Positions 16,931 to 25,352 of a DNA stretch of 64,000 nt are shown piece after piece; position 1 is the first letter of the stretch, and the number at the start of each line of letters is the position of its first letter. A program made the position numbers and the translations under genes. Source of the stretch: DASYTH01 sp035762905. GTDB taxonomy: Bacteria; Actinomycetota; Actinomycetes; Mycobacteriales; Pseudonocardiaceae. Below the pieces are notes generated by a model. That model did no database searches and was not told where the DNA came from. It saw only the letters and a program-made list of their open reading frames with translations. The stretch spans positions 124,001 to 188,000 of the forward strand of contig NZ_DASUCC010000061.1 of assembly GCF_035762905.1 (NCBI RefSeq), given 5' to 3'.

Positions 16931-17926
16931 ATGGGGTATGCCGGTCGGGTGATCGATGAGTCGCTCGACGTCGCGGAGGCGTTCCCGGAGCTGGGTGAGG
17001 GTGTCACCGCGGACTACAGCGACGAGGACGAACCGGTCCTGCGCCGCCCGGACGGTTCCGAAGTGGACACCTGGCGGGACAACTATCCGTACCAGCAGCG
17101 GATGAGCCGGCCGGAGTACGACCGGAAGAAGCGGCTACTGCAGATCGAGCTGCTCAAGTTGCAGTACTGGGTGACGGAGACGGCCCAGCGAATGGTGATC
17201 GTGTTCGAGGGCCGCGACGCGGCCGGCAAGGGCGGCACCATCAAGCGGTTCACCGAGCACCTCGACCCCCGCGGAGCCCGGGTGGTCGCGCTGGGCAAAC
17301 CAAACAACCGCGAACAGGGTGAATGGTATTTCCAGCGATACGTCAACTACCTTCCGACGGCCGGTGAGATCGTGCTGTTCGACCGATCGTGGTACAACCG
17401 CGCCGGCGTAGAGCGGGTGATGGGCTATTGCACCGACGAGCAGTATGAGCGGTTCACCCGCCAAGCCCCCGCCTTCGAACGGATGCTCGTCGATGACGGT
17501 GTGCTGCTGGTGAAGCTGTGGTTCTCGGTGTCCCGCGCCGAGCAGCGAACCCGGTTTCTGATCCGCCAGATCGACCCGGTGCGGCGATGGAAGCTCAGCT
17601 CCAACGACATCCAGGCGTTGAAGCTGTGGGATGCCTACACCGAGGCCAAGGTCGCCATGTTCCGGGCCACCGACACCGACGAGGCGCCGTGGACGGTGGT
17701 CAAGAGCAACGACAAGCGGCGTGCCCGTATCGAAGCGATGCGCAGCCTGCTGGCTCGGTTCGACTATTCGGACAGAGATCCTGAGGTCATCGGTGAACCG
17801 GATCCCCGCATCGTCGGGGCTGCCGCGACCCTGTTGGAAGCCGGCGAGGACGACACCGTGCTGAGTCCCACTCCGCTGGCACCCCACCCCGCTCACGATC
17901 CCGGCCCCGGCCACCATCCCGGGTGA
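16931..17926 (+). CDS. ppk2: polyphosphate kinase 2
   Basis: A 331-residue PPK2-family enzyme that transfers phosphate between polyphosphate and nucleotides. Walker A is VFEGRDAAGKGGTIKR (about residues 90-105). PPK2 hallmarks are GKPNNREQGEWYFQRYV, LFDRSWYNRAGVERVMG (Walker B and lid), and the C-terminal WTVVKSNDKRRARIEAMR. The first 35 residues are acidic and variable. ATG 16931 is the most likely start; GTG 16949 is also in frame. The C-terminus ends in a His/Pro-rich tail (HPAHDPGPGHHPG). It converges on the YbdK-like gene. Confidence 0.93.
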   Translation: MGYAGRVIDESLDVAEAFPELGEGVTADYSDEDEPVLRRPDGSEVDTWRDNYPYQQRMSRPEYDRKKRLLQIELLKLQYWVTETAQRMVIVFEGRDAAGKGGTIKRFTEHLDPRGARVVALGKPNNREQGEWYFQRYVNYLPTAGEIVLFDRSWYNRAGVERVMGYCTDEQYERFTRQAPAFERMLVDDGVLLVKLWFSVSRAEQRTRFLIRQIDPVRRWKLSSNDIQALKLWDAYTEAKVAMFRATDTDEAPWTVVKSNDKRRARIEAMRSLLARFDYSDRDPEVIGEPDPRIVGAAATLLEAGEDDTVLSPTPLAPHPAHDPGPGHHPG

Positions 17927-17965
17927 CGACCAAAGCCCTGATCCCGCCACGACAGGGGCGGGTAG

Positions 17966-19090
17966 CTACACCGGGGACGTGTCATGGGTTTGCGCGACCA
18001 GCATGGTGACCACGTCTTCCCAGCGATGCCGGCGTCGGTAGGCCGCGCGTTGCCGGGCCGCGCCGCCGCCGGTTCGGCGCAACTCGGCGAGCGTGCTGGC
18101 GGCGAAGTCCGTCTCCGCCCGGCCGCCCGGGCAGCGGGCGGCGAGTTCGGCCAGAATGTCGTGCACCGGGCGGAGTTCGCCGGTGACCGGGTCGGCGCAC
18201 TGTCCTTCCAGGCCGTCCCGGGCCGCCAGCCACAGGTTGGCCCGCAGCACCTCGTGCGGCAGTTTCTCGGCCGGCACACGGTGATCGATGCGTTCGAGGG
18301 CGCCGGCGACCAGTGTGCGTACCAGCACCCCGATCAGCGTGGCCTCGGTCGCCGTGGCGGCGGTGTCGTGCACCCTGATCTCGACGGTCGGCTGGTGCTC
18401 GCAGGGCCGGATGTCCCAGTAGATCATCCCGCGGTCCAGCGCCGCGGTCGAGGTGAGCAGCCCCCGCACGATCCGCTCGTAGTGTTCAACGGATTCCAGG
18501 TAAGGCGGCGGTCCCGACGTGGGCCACCGCCCCCACAGCAGGTAGCGCGAGCTGGCGTAGCCGGTGTCGGCGCCGCGATAGAACGGCGAGTTGGCGGACA
18601 GTGCCAACAGCACCGGCAGCCACGGACGAAGATGGTTGCTCACCCGCATCGCGATGTCCGGACTGTCCACGCCGATGTGGACGTGGCAGCCACAGGTCGT
18701 GCCGTCGACCACGAAATCACCGACATGGTCGACGATCCGGTGAAACCGCCGTCCTACCGTGATCCGGTGCGGGTCGGTGGAATCGGTGAGGATCGTGCCA
18801 CACGCCAGCAACCGGGCACCCTGCTCCCGCGCGGCCTCGGCCAGCCGGGCCCGCAGATCGGTCAGGTTGGCGCGCAACTCGCGGTGATCCCGGCAGATCT
18901 CGCTGCCTGATTCCACCTGCGCGCGCAGCAGCTCCGCCTTCACGTCGATCGCGTCGCCCTCGCCCTCGGCATTGGCCTCGTCGGCGGTGGCGATGGTGCC
19001 CTCGGCCACGTGCACCAGCTCCCCGGAGTTCCCGGTCAGGAAGAACTCTTCCTCGACGCCGACGGTCAAGGCAGCAGGCTGATGCGACAT
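17966..19090 (-). CDS. YbdK-type carboxylate-amine ligase (glutamate-cysteine ligase 2 family)
   Basis: A 374-residue GCS2-family protein. The family N-terminus TVGVEEEFFLT and the metal/nucleotide segment CGCHVHIGVDS are clear, as are RPWLPVLLALSANSPFYRG, ASSRYLLWGRWPTSGPP and DIRPCEHQPTVEIRVHDTA. Members catalyse weak ATP-dependent gamma-glutamyl-cysteine ligation in vitro. In mycothiol-producing actinobacteria the physiological substrate is usually unknown. Full length for the family; ATG 19090. Confidence 0.92.
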   Translation of the reverse strand: MSHQPAALTVGVEEEFFLTGNSGELVHVAEGTIATADEANAEGEGDAIDVKAELLRAQVESGSEICRDHRELRANLTDLRARLAEAAREQGARLLACGTILTDSTDPHRITVGRRFHRIVDHVGDFVVDGTTCGCHVHIGVDSPDIAMRVSNHLRPWLPVLLALSANSPFYRGADTGYASSRYLLWGRWPTSGPPPYLESVEHYERIVRGLLTSTAALDRGMIYWDIRPCEHQPTVEIRVHDTAATATEATLIGVLVRTLVAGALERIDHRVPAEKLPHEVLRANLWLAARDGLEGQCADPVTGELRPVHDILAELAARCPGGRAETDFAASTLAELRRTGGGAARQRAAYRRRHRWEDVVTMLVAQTHDTSPV

Positions 19091-19216
19091 GTGCCTGGAT
19101 ACCCACGAGGCCCCGCATTATCCGGCGCGAGCCGACGGCGGCTTCCCGGTCAGCACCGACATCAGGCACCGACGAACGGTAAGTGGACCCACGCCACGCC
19201 GGATCGCGCGGTGATC

Positions 19217-20020
19217 TCACATTTGCTTGGCGAGCATGTCGCTGATGCGGTCGGCCGCGGCCAGCAGCTGTGGTAGCAGTTCGCTGCGCATGGAGTCCAG
19301 CGTGACCCGGCTCGCTGGGGCCGACACGTTCATCGCGGCCACGGTGCAGCCGGTGCGGTTTCGCAGTGGGGCGGCGATCGCTCGCACGCCCAGCTCGAGT
19401 TCCTGGTCGATGAGCGCCCAGCCCTGCGTCCGCACGCGCTCGAGCTCCGCGCGCAGCGCGGCGCTGTCGGTCACCGTGTGGCCGGTGAACGCTTCCAGGG
19501 CCGCGGTCGCCAGGTAGGAGTCCCGATCGGCGGTTGCCAGGCCGGCCAGGAGTACGCGGCCTAACGACGTCGCATGCGCAGGCAGGCGGGAACCGAGCCC
19601 CAGGGCGGTACTCATGATCCGCGAGCTCGGCACCCGGGCCACGTACACGACGTCGGTGCTGTCGAGTACCGCGATGGAACACGACTCGCCGGTCGCCTGC
19701 CCCAGCGACTCCATCTCGTCTCGCGACAGTTCGACCAGGTCGAGGGCGGACAGGTACGCGTAGCCGATGTTGAGCACCCGTGCCGTGAGCCGGAACTCCC
19801 GCCCGTCCTGCCGAACGTAGCCGAGCTGCGCGAGCGTGTGCAGCAGCCGTCGCGCGGTGCCCCGCGACAGGCCGGTCAACTCGGCGACCTGCGTCAACGT
19901 AAGGACCGGGTTCGCCCGGGAGAACGTCTGCAGCACGTCGAGCCCACGCTGCAACGCGGTGACGAAGTCACCGCGGTCGTTGGGCTCGACGGCGCCGGCC
20001 GGGTCGTTGACACCAGGCAT
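19217..20020 (-). CDS. IclR-family transcriptional regulator
   Basis: A 267-residue PcaR/PobR-like IclR protein. It has an N-terminal winged helix (TALQRGLDVLQTFSRANPVLTL, with recognition helix SRGTARRLLHTLAQLGYV). The effector domain contains LSRDEMESLGQATGESCSIAVLD, LPAHATSLGRVLLAG, IDQELELGVRAIAAPL and AAMNVSAPASR. These regulators usually control aromatic-compound catabolism. It is divergent from the isomerase/VOC pair, with a palindrome between them at 20054-20072, so it very probably controls that pair and itself. Confidence 0.92.
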   Translation of the reverse strand: MPGVNDPAGAVEPNDRGDFVTALQRGLDVLQTFSRANPVLTLTQVAELTGLSRGTARRLLHTLAQLGYVRQDGREFRLTARVLNIGYAYLSALDLVELSRDEMESLGQATGESCSIAVLDSTDVVYVARVPSSRIMSTALGLGSRLPAHATSLGRVLLAGLATADRDSYLATAALEAFTGHTVTDSAALRAELERVRTQGWALIDQELELGVRAIAAPLRNRTGCTVAAMNVSAPASRVTLDSMRSELLPQLLAAADRISDMLAKQM

Positions 20021-20053
20021 TCGACGAGCCTAACGTGTCCGCACAGCAAACAT

Positions 20054-20072
20054 TTGTCCACTATACGGACAA
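20054..20072. promoter_or_regulatory. probable IclR-family operator
   Basis: TTGTCC-ACTATAC-GGACAA is a perfect 6-bp inverted repeat with a 7-base centre. It lies between the divergent IclR gene (start 20020) and the isomerase-like gene (start 20083). Its right edge abuts the AAGGAG ribosome binding site of the latter, a position expected of a repressor site. Confidence 0.6.
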
Positions 20073-20082
20073 GGAGCCAGTC

Positions 20083-20901
20083 GTGGATGCCTGGAACTTC
20101 ATGGACCCGGCAAGCAGGGACAACCTTCGCCGCGCGATCCAGACCGAATCCGACGGGATGTTCGCCCTCGTCGAAGACCCCGCCTTCTGGGAAGCACCCA
20201 CCGCGGCAGGGGAGTGGCAGGCCAGGGACGTCATCGGCCACCTGGTCGACACCACCGAGAGCTACTTCGTCGGATTCGACGCCGCCCGAGGACGTGGGGA
20301 GCCGAATCCCGGCATCCCGCTAGGGGACATGGCCACCGCCGTCGACGCGGGCGCGCGGCGGTTCCGGGACCTCAGCCGGGACGAGCTCATCGCCCGGCTC
20401 CGAACCGACCGGGAGAAGCTCACCGGCATCTTCGACGGCCTGACCGACGAGGAGTGGACGAGCCTGCTGGTGCCCCACACCTACATGGGCCCGCTGCCCG
20501 CGTTCTTCTACCCGATCTTCCAGGTCGTCGACTACGCCGTGCACAACTGGGACATCCGCCAGGGCATCGGTCAGCCGCACGCGTTGTCCGCGGAGGCGGC
20601 GGATCTGCTCGTCCCGTTGAACTTCGTGCTCTGGTCGGCCACCGCCCGGGCGGGCGCGTTCACCGAGCACGCGGAGCTCGGCATCCGGGTCGCGTCCGGG
20701 GTCAACGCGGGCGAGCACAAGGTGACCACCGGCCCCGACGGCGTCGCGATCGAGCCAGGGCCGGTCGACGGCCTACCCGCCGTCCTCGAATTCGACCCGG
20801 CGAGCCTCGTGTTGACCGCGTTCGGTCGGATGAACGCCGGCACGGCGCGCGGCGACCTTGCGCTCGCCAACCGGTTCCTCGGCGGGTTCTTCCGCATCTG
20901 A
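20083..20901 (+). CDS. maleylpyruvate isomerase family (DinB-like) protein
   Basis: A 272-residue protein with the DinB/maleylpyruvate-isomerase N-terminal bundle (EWQARDVIGHLVDTTESYFVGFDAARG with candidate metal His) and a second His in VVDYAVHNWDIRQGIGQ. A sterol-carrier-like C-terminal domain follows (LPAVLEFDPASLVLTAFGRMNAGTARGD). The GTG at 20083 is used because AAGGAG lies six bases upstream. An earlier in-frame ATG-less extension to 20035 would place the operator inside the coding region. It forms an operon with the VOC-family gene and is probably regulated by the divergent IclR protein. Confidence 0.85.
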   Translation: MDAWNFMDPASRDNLRRAIQTESDGMFALVEDPAFWEAPTAAGEWQARDVIGHLVDTTESYFVGFDAARGRGEPNPGIPLGDMATAVDAGARRFRDLSRDELIARLRTDREKLTGIFDGLTDEEWTSLLVPHTYMGPLPAFFYPIFQVVDYAVHNWDIRQGIGQPHALSAEAADLLVPLNFVLWSATARAGAFTEHAELGIRVASGVNAGEHKVTTGPDGVAIEPGPVDGLPAVLEFDPASLVLTAFGRMNAGTARGDLALANRFLGGFFRI

Positions 20902-20922
20902 ACCCGAGGGGGCCACGGAACC

Positions 20923-21417
20923 ATGACCATCGACATCGACGCCATCAACAAGGCTCGCGAAGAGATCAGGACGACGTACCTGAAGGAGGCGGGCGACCGG
21001 CCGCGCACCTCCGCCCGAGGTGTGCACCACGTCGCGCTGCTGTCCTCGGACGTCGAGCGCACCATCCAGTTCTACCAAGGCGTGCTCGAGTTCCCGCTGA
21101 CCGAGATCTTCGAGAACCGCGACTACGCCGGCTCGAGCCACTTCTTCTTCGACATCGGTGCCGGGAACCTGTTGGCGTTCTTCGACATGCCGGGCCTCGA
21201 CCTCGGCCCGTACGCCGAGGTCCTCGGCGGCCTGCACCACCTGTGCATCTCGGTGGAGCCGGACCGCTGGGAGCACCTGCGCGGCAAGCTCGACGCCGCG
21301 GAGGTGGAGTACCTGTTGGAGAGCAAGACGTCGATCTACTTCCGCGATCCGGACGGCGCTCGCCTCGAACTGCTCGCCGACCCGCTCGGCGAGATGTACG
21401 GCGCCAAAGTCCTGTAG
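20923..21417 (+). CDS. VOC-family (glyoxalase/extradiol dioxygenase-fold) protein
   Basis: A 164-residue single VOC module. The first metal ligand is in GVHHVALLSSDVERTIQFYQGVLEF, the second His in GGLHHLCISVEP, and the Glu ligand in YFRDPDGARLELLAD. This layout supports a metal-dependent lyase, isomerase or dioxygenase acting on a small metabolite. It lies 21 bases after the isomerase-family gene. The two together look like a two-step catabolic cassette; substrate unknown. Confidence 0.88.
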   Translation: MTIDIDAINKAREEIRTTYLKEAGDRPRTSARGVHHVALLSSDVERTIQFYQGVLEFPLTEIFENRDYAGSSHFFFDIGAGNLLAFFDMPGLDLGPYAEVLGGLHHLCISVEPDRWEHLRGKLDAAEVEYLLESKTSIYFRDPDGARLELLADPLGEMYGAKVL

Positions 21418-21597
21418 GGGTCCCAGACCGCAGCGCGTGCCGCCTGCTGGCCGCGGCGGGAGCACTCACGTTCGCCATCGGCAGGTGAGCCGTGAGCTGG
21501 GCGGGCCGGAGTGCCTCCTGGACACCCCGGCCGGCCCATTCCCTGAGGAGAGACGTGCTGCTGTTCGCGTTCGGCTCGGCGGATCACCCGTGATCGG

Positions 21598-21966
21598 CTA
21601 GACCGACTGCTCCGCTGTTTCCCGCACCTTGTTTGCATCGTTGTCGACCTCGACGGCGAGCTGCGAGAGCACCTGGTTGGTCTGGTCCAGCGCCGCGTTG
21701 TCATTGTCGTTGCCGTCGTCGCGAGCCATGACCTCCGCGATCTTTCGGCCTATCGCGGTGATCCCCGCGGTCGCCGTCGCGGCGCCGGCGATGATGGCCG
21801 TGATGCCGCCGGTCAGCATGGCCTGGCCGCTGCCGGCCTCCCGCTCATTGGCCTGCGTGCCGAACACGATTCCGGCGATCCCGCCGGCGATGACGGTCAA
21901 CCCGCTGATCAAGCCACCGATCGGCATGACCATCGAGGTCTTGTCCGCTTCTGTCCATTCACCCAT
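21598..21966 (-). CDS. small two-span membrane protein, unknown function
   Basis: A 122-residue protein with two Gly/Ala/Ile-rich hydrophobic segments (PIGGLISGLTVIAGGIAGIVFG and MLTGGITAIIAGAATATAGITA). A charged C-terminal helix follows, rich in Asp, Asn and Gln (DDGNDNDNAALDQTNQVLSQL). No signal peptide and no recognised family. It starts nine bases after the peptidoglycan-binding gene, with which it is surely cotranscribed. The glycine-zipper-like spans could oligomerise or perturb membranes, but that is only a possibility. Confidence 0.7.
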   Translation of the reverse strand: MGEWTEADKTSMVMPIGGLISGLTVIAGGIAGIVFGTQANEREAGSGQAMLTGGITAIIAGAATATAGITAIGRKIAEVMARDDGNDNDNAALDQTNQVLSQLAVEVDNDANKVRETAEQSV

Positions 21967-21975
21967 GTCAGCTCC

Positions 21976-22338
21976 CTACACCTGTCCGCCGGTCAGCAGA
22001 TCGACATCGACACCGCGATCGATGAGGAACTGACGCATCCCCGCTTCGGTGGCCTCGTATCGGGCCAGTTCCGTGAGGAAGGGAAGTTGCGCCCAGTCGA
22101 CGACCATCGTGCTGCCACCGTTGGTGCTCTCGCCCTTCAGCGAGGCCCAGGTCTTGGTGTCGACGACGCCATCGACGGTAAGCCCGTTGCTCTCCTGATA
22201 GGTCCTGACTACGTCGCCCAGCACATCACCGAACACCCCGTCGGTCTTGCCGGGGGAGATTCCCCTGCTTTCCAATACCTTCTGCAAATACTCCACCCAT
22301 TCTCCGTGATCACCCTGCTGCAACCGGACTTCTGCCAC
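21976..22338 (-). CDS. peptidoglycan-binding (PG_binding_1) domain protein
   Basis: A 120-residue protein consisting mainly of one PG_binding_1 module: VRLQQGDHGEWVEYLQKVLE, TDGVFGDVLGDVVRTYQESNGL and DGVVDTKTWASL. A 45-residue tail follows (VVDWAQLPFLTELARYEATE). There is no signal peptide or catalytic domain, which is unusual for a protein that should meet peptidoglycan. GTG at 22338 has GGGAGG five bases upstream. It is paired with a two-span membrane protein gene immediately downstream. Such pairs can belong to secretion or effector-delivery systems, but nothing else here supports that. Confidence 0.8.
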   Translation of the reverse strand: MAEVRLQQGDHGEWVEYLQKVLESRGISPGKTDGVFGDVLGDVVRTYQESNGLTVDGVVDTKTWASLKGESTNGGSTMVVDWAQLPFLTELARYEATEAGMRQFLIDRGVDVDLLTGGQV

Positions 22339-22493
22339 AAGGACCTCCCATAGCGGTTGTTGTGTCCGGAAGTGAATTCGTTCGGACCCAGCGTGATCGC
22401 GACGTGCCGATCGGGCGCACGAAGAGGCAGGGAAACGAGGCCGTGCGGAGGAGCCCGTTCGGCGGCCAGGCGGCGAACGTGACCCATGGGCAG

Positions 22494-22508
22494 TGTCCAT
22501 TGTGGACA
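22494..22508. repeat. palindrome TGTCCA-TTG-TGGACA, an intergenic copy of a recurrent motif
   Basis: A perfect 6-3-6 palindrome 155 bases upstream of the PG-binding gene start. Its core GTCCA-N3-TGGAC recurs perfectly at 11896, 47257, 51726, 59389 and 63132, all inside coding regions. This argues for a dispersed genomic signature rather than a dedicated operator. Confidence 0.5.
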
Positions 22509-22582
22509 GTATTCGGACGAAGAGCGACGGCGGGAAGCTCAACAAACGATCAGGATCGGCCGGGAGCCGGTGACCGGCTGAG

Positions 22583-22945
22583 TCACTGCGACATGAACAC
22601 CGCGATCAGCGCGAGGGTGGCGGGGACCGCCTGGACGTACAGGATGCGCCGGCTGACCGTGGCCGTGCCGAACACCCCGGCGACGATGACGCAGAGCAGG
22701 AAGAACACCGAGACCTGGTAGCCGATCGAGCCCCCGGCGATCAGGCCCCAGACCAGGCCGGCCACCAGGAACCCGTTGTACAGGCCCTGGTTGGCCGCCA
22801 GCGCGGCGGATCGCTCGGCGAACTCGGCGTCCGTGCCGAAGATCGCCCGGCCCCGAGGGGTCTTCCACAGGAACATCTCCAGCACGAGGAAGTACACGTG
22901 CAACAGGGCAACCAGCCCGATCAGGACGTTCGCGACGATGTTCAC
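22583..22945 (-). CDS. DUF1304 family membrane protein
   Basis: A 120-residue integral membrane protein with four predicted spans. It starts MNIVANVLIGLVALLHVYF and carries the DUF1304 signature EMFLWKTPRGRAIFG, then ANQGLYNGFLVAGLVWG. Function is unknown across the family. The length is normal. It is followed on the same strand, upstream, by a very small predicted membrane protein gene. Confidence 0.9.
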   Translation of the reverse strand: MNIVANVLIGLVALLHVYFLVLEMFLWKTPRGRAIFGTDAEFAERSAALAANQGLYNGFLVAGLVWGLIAGGSIGYQVSVFFLLCVIVAGVFGTATVSRRILYVQAVPATLALIAVFMSQ

Positions 22946-22961
22946 CGGCGCAGCCTACCGA

Positions 22962-23138
22962 TCACGCGGCCACCGACCGCAGGTCGGGCCATGGGGGACT
23001 TGTCCCGTCCGGCCGAGAAGAAAGTTCGCGGTGGACCCGGCCCGGGTTCAGCCACAGGCCCAGCACCGCGCTACCGAGGGTGACCAGATGCACCGCGACC
23101 GCCACCACGGCCGCGGCCAGTTCGCCGTGCCGCGACAC
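22962..23138 (-). CDS. small single-span membrane protein (58 residues)
   Basis: The frame from GTG 23138 encodes one hydrophobic helix (ELAAAVVAVAVHLVTLGSAV) and a short basic/Pro tail (NPGRVHRELSSRPDGTSPPW). Codon third positions are strongly G/C, which supports a real gene despite its size and lack of a clear ribosome binding site. It lies 16 bases before the DUF1304 gene on the same strand. No family recognised. Confidence 0.45.
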   Translation of the reverse strand: MSRHGELAAAVVAVAVHLVTLGSAVLGLWLNPGRVHRELSSRPDGTSPPWPDLRSVAA

Positions 23139-23281
23139 GGCCGGCGATCCGGTCCGCGAACCGGACCCGGAACCGGGTCGGCAACGACGATCCTTCACCC
23201 ACCGTGACCAAGCGGCGGACTATCTCACAGCCGTTCCGGCGCGTGTGACCGGGAACCGGCCGGGTCGGCGGATACGCTCGG

Positions 23282-25336
23282 GTGGTGAGCGCGGAGGCCC
23301 TGTACGGGGCGGATGACCTGACCCATCTCGAGGGTCTCGAAGCGGTGCGGAAACGGCCCGGCATGTACATCGGGTCCACCGACAGCCGCGGTATCAACCA
23401 TCTGTTCACCGAGATCGTCGACAACGCGACCGACGAGGGGATCGGCGGCCACGCCAGCCGGGTCGTGGTGACGCTGCACGCGGACGGCAGCGTCCAGGTG
23501 GACGACGACGGCCGGGGCATCCCGACCGGGGTGCACGCCAGGTCCGGCCTGTCCGGGGTCGAGTTGGTGCTGACCCGGCTGCACGCCGGCGGCAAGTTCG
23601 GCGGCTCGGGGTACAAGACCTCCGGCGGCCTGCACGGGGTCGGCGCGTCGGCGGTGAACGCGCTGTCGCACCGGTTCGACGTGACCGTGCGGCGGGACGG
23701 CAAGGTGCACAAGATGTCGTTCGCCCGCGGCACACCCGGCGTGTTCGATGGACCTGGCCCGTCCGCAGGCTTCACCGAACGGTCCGGGCTGCAGGTGGCC
23801 GGCCGGATGAAACGCGGCGAGCGGACCGGCACGTCGATCCGCTACTGGTACGACTCCCGCTACTTCGAGGCCGGCGCGGCGCTGGACGTCGCGGCGGTGC
23901 GGGCGAAGCTGCGCAACACCGCGTTCCTCGTCCCCGGGGTCAGCTACGTGCTGCGCCAGGCCACCGAGGGCATGGTCGGCGAGGAGACCTTCCATTTCCC
24001 CGGCGGCCTGTCCGACATGGTCGACTTCCTCACCCCGGCCGGCGACCGGCCGGTGTGCGGCACCCTGCTGATCACCGGCGAGGGCAGCTACCAGGAGAAC
24101 GCCGCCGACCAGAACGGAGTCATGCGGTCCAAAGTGGAGCGCCGGGCCGAGATCGAGGTGGCGCTGCGCTGGGGGACCGGCTACGAGCAGACGATCGAGT
24201 GCTTCACCAACACGATCCGCAACCTGCACGGCGGCACGCACCGCAAGGGCTTCGACCGGGCGGTGACGCGGGCCGTGCAGGACGCCGTGTCCCGCTCCCG
24301 GGGCCTGCTCAAGCCGAAGGAGGATCCGCCGGCGCTCGACGACGTTCTCGAGGGCATGACCGCGGTCGTCCACGTGCGGATCCCGGAGCCCCAGTTCACC
24401 TCGCAGACCAAGGACGAGCTGTCCACCGCCGGGATCACCAAGGTCATCCAGGGCGTCGTGGAGCGCGAGGTCAAGGCCTGGACCGAGGGCCGAAAGACCA
24501 AGGGCGAAGCCAAGATCGTGCTGCAGAAGGTGGTCGACGCGGCCCGGGTCCGGCTGACCCAGAAGCAGCAGAAGGACGCCGCCCGCCGCAAGTCGGCGCT
24601 GGAGGGCGCCGCGATGCCGCCCAAGCTGGTCGACTGCCGCACCACCGGGGTGGCCCGAAGCGAGCTGTTCCTTGTGGAGGGCGACAGCGCGCTCGGCTCG
24701 GCGCGGATGGCCCGGGTGTCCGAGTACCAGGCGCTGCTTCCGTTGCGCGGCAAGATCCTGAACGTGCAGAAGGCGAGCCTGGCCGACACGTTGCGCAACG
24801 TCGAGATCGCGTCGATCGTGCAGGTGCTCGGCGCCGGCACCGGACGCACCTTCGACCTGGCCGCGATGCGCTACGGCCGGGTGATCCTGATGGCGGACGC
24901 GGACGTCGACGGGTCACACATCCGCACCCTGCTCATCACGCTGTTCGCCAGGTACATGCGACCGGTCATCGAGGACGGCCGGCTCTACGCCGCGATGCCG
25001 CCGCTGCACAAGGTGATGACAAGGGGACGCAACCCGGAGACCCGATTCACGTTCACCCAGCAGGAGATGGAGAGCACGGTCGCCGCGTTGATCAAGGCCG
25101 GCAAGCAGGTCGTCACGCCGGTGCCGCGGTTCAAGGGCCTCGGCGAGATGAACGCCGACGAGCTGTGGGAGACCACGATGAACCCGGCCACGCGATCTGT
25201 CCGAAGGATCACCCTGGAGGATGCCCGGGCGGCGGACGAGACGCTGGAGCTGTTGATGGGGGAGAAGGTGGAGCCCCGGCGCGCCTGGCTGGTGGAGTCG
25301 GCGGCGCGGGTGGACCAGGAAGCAATCGACGTCTGA
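23282..25336 (+). CDS. parE: type IIA DNA topoisomerase subunit B (ParE/topoisomerase IV-type)
   Basis: A 684-residue GyrB/ParE-family ATPase. The GHKL ATP site is EIVDNATDEG, DDDGRGIPTG and GGKFGGSGYKTSGGLHGVGA. The transducer lysine is in QTKDEL. The TOPRIM domain has LVEGDSALGSA and the metal cluster DADVDGSHIRTL, and the C-terminus has PRFKGLGEMNADELWETTM. It lacks the long insert of proteobacterial GyrB. Genome context (partner A subunit 16 bases downstream, no dnaA/recF region) fits the additional ParE/ParC enzyme of actinomycetes rather than the replication-origin gyrase; this is an inference. GTG 23282 or 23285. Confidence 0.88.
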   Translation: MVSAEALYGADDLTHLEGLEAVRKRPGMYIGSTDSRGINHLFTEIVDNATDEGIGGHASRVVVTLHADGSVQVDDDGRGIPTGVHARSGLSGVELVLTRLHAGGKFGGSGYKTSGGLHGVGASAVNALSHRFDVTVRRDGKVHKMSFARGTPGVFDGPGPSAGFTERSGLQVAGRMKRGERTGTSIRYWYDSRYFEAGAALDVAAVRAKLRNTAFLVPGVSYVLRQATEGMVGEETFHFPGGLSDMVDFLTPAGDRPVCGTLLITGEGSYQENAADQNGVMRSKVERRAEIEVALRWGTGYEQTIECFTNTIRNLHGGTHRKGFDRAVTRAVQDAVSRSRGLLKPKEDPPALDDVLEGMTAVVHVRIPEPQFTSQTKDELSTAGITKVIQGVVEREVKAWTEGRKTKGEAKIVLQKVVDAARVRLTQKQQKDAARRKSALEGAAMPPKLVDCRTTGVARSELFLVEGDSALGSARMARVSEYQALLPLRGKILNVQKASLADTLRNVEIASIVQVLGAGTGRTFDLAAMRYGRVILMADADVDGSHIRTLLITLFARYMRPVIEDGRLYAAMPPLHKVMTRGRNPETRFTFTQQEMESTVAALIKAGKQVVTPVPRFKGLGEMNADELWETTMNPATRSVRRITLEDARAADETLELLMGEKVEPRRAWLVESAARVDQEAIDV

Positions 25337-25352
25337 GCAAGAGAGAACCACA

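Noticed and set aside
20035..20082. Longer N-terminus for the isomerase-family gene
   Set aside because: It would include the palindromic operator and skip the well-spaced AAGGAG before GTG 20083.
21418..21597. Possible small gene after the VOC gene
   Set aside because: All frames are short, lack a ribosome binding site and show no codon bias. The segment looks like ordinary sequence between convergent genes.
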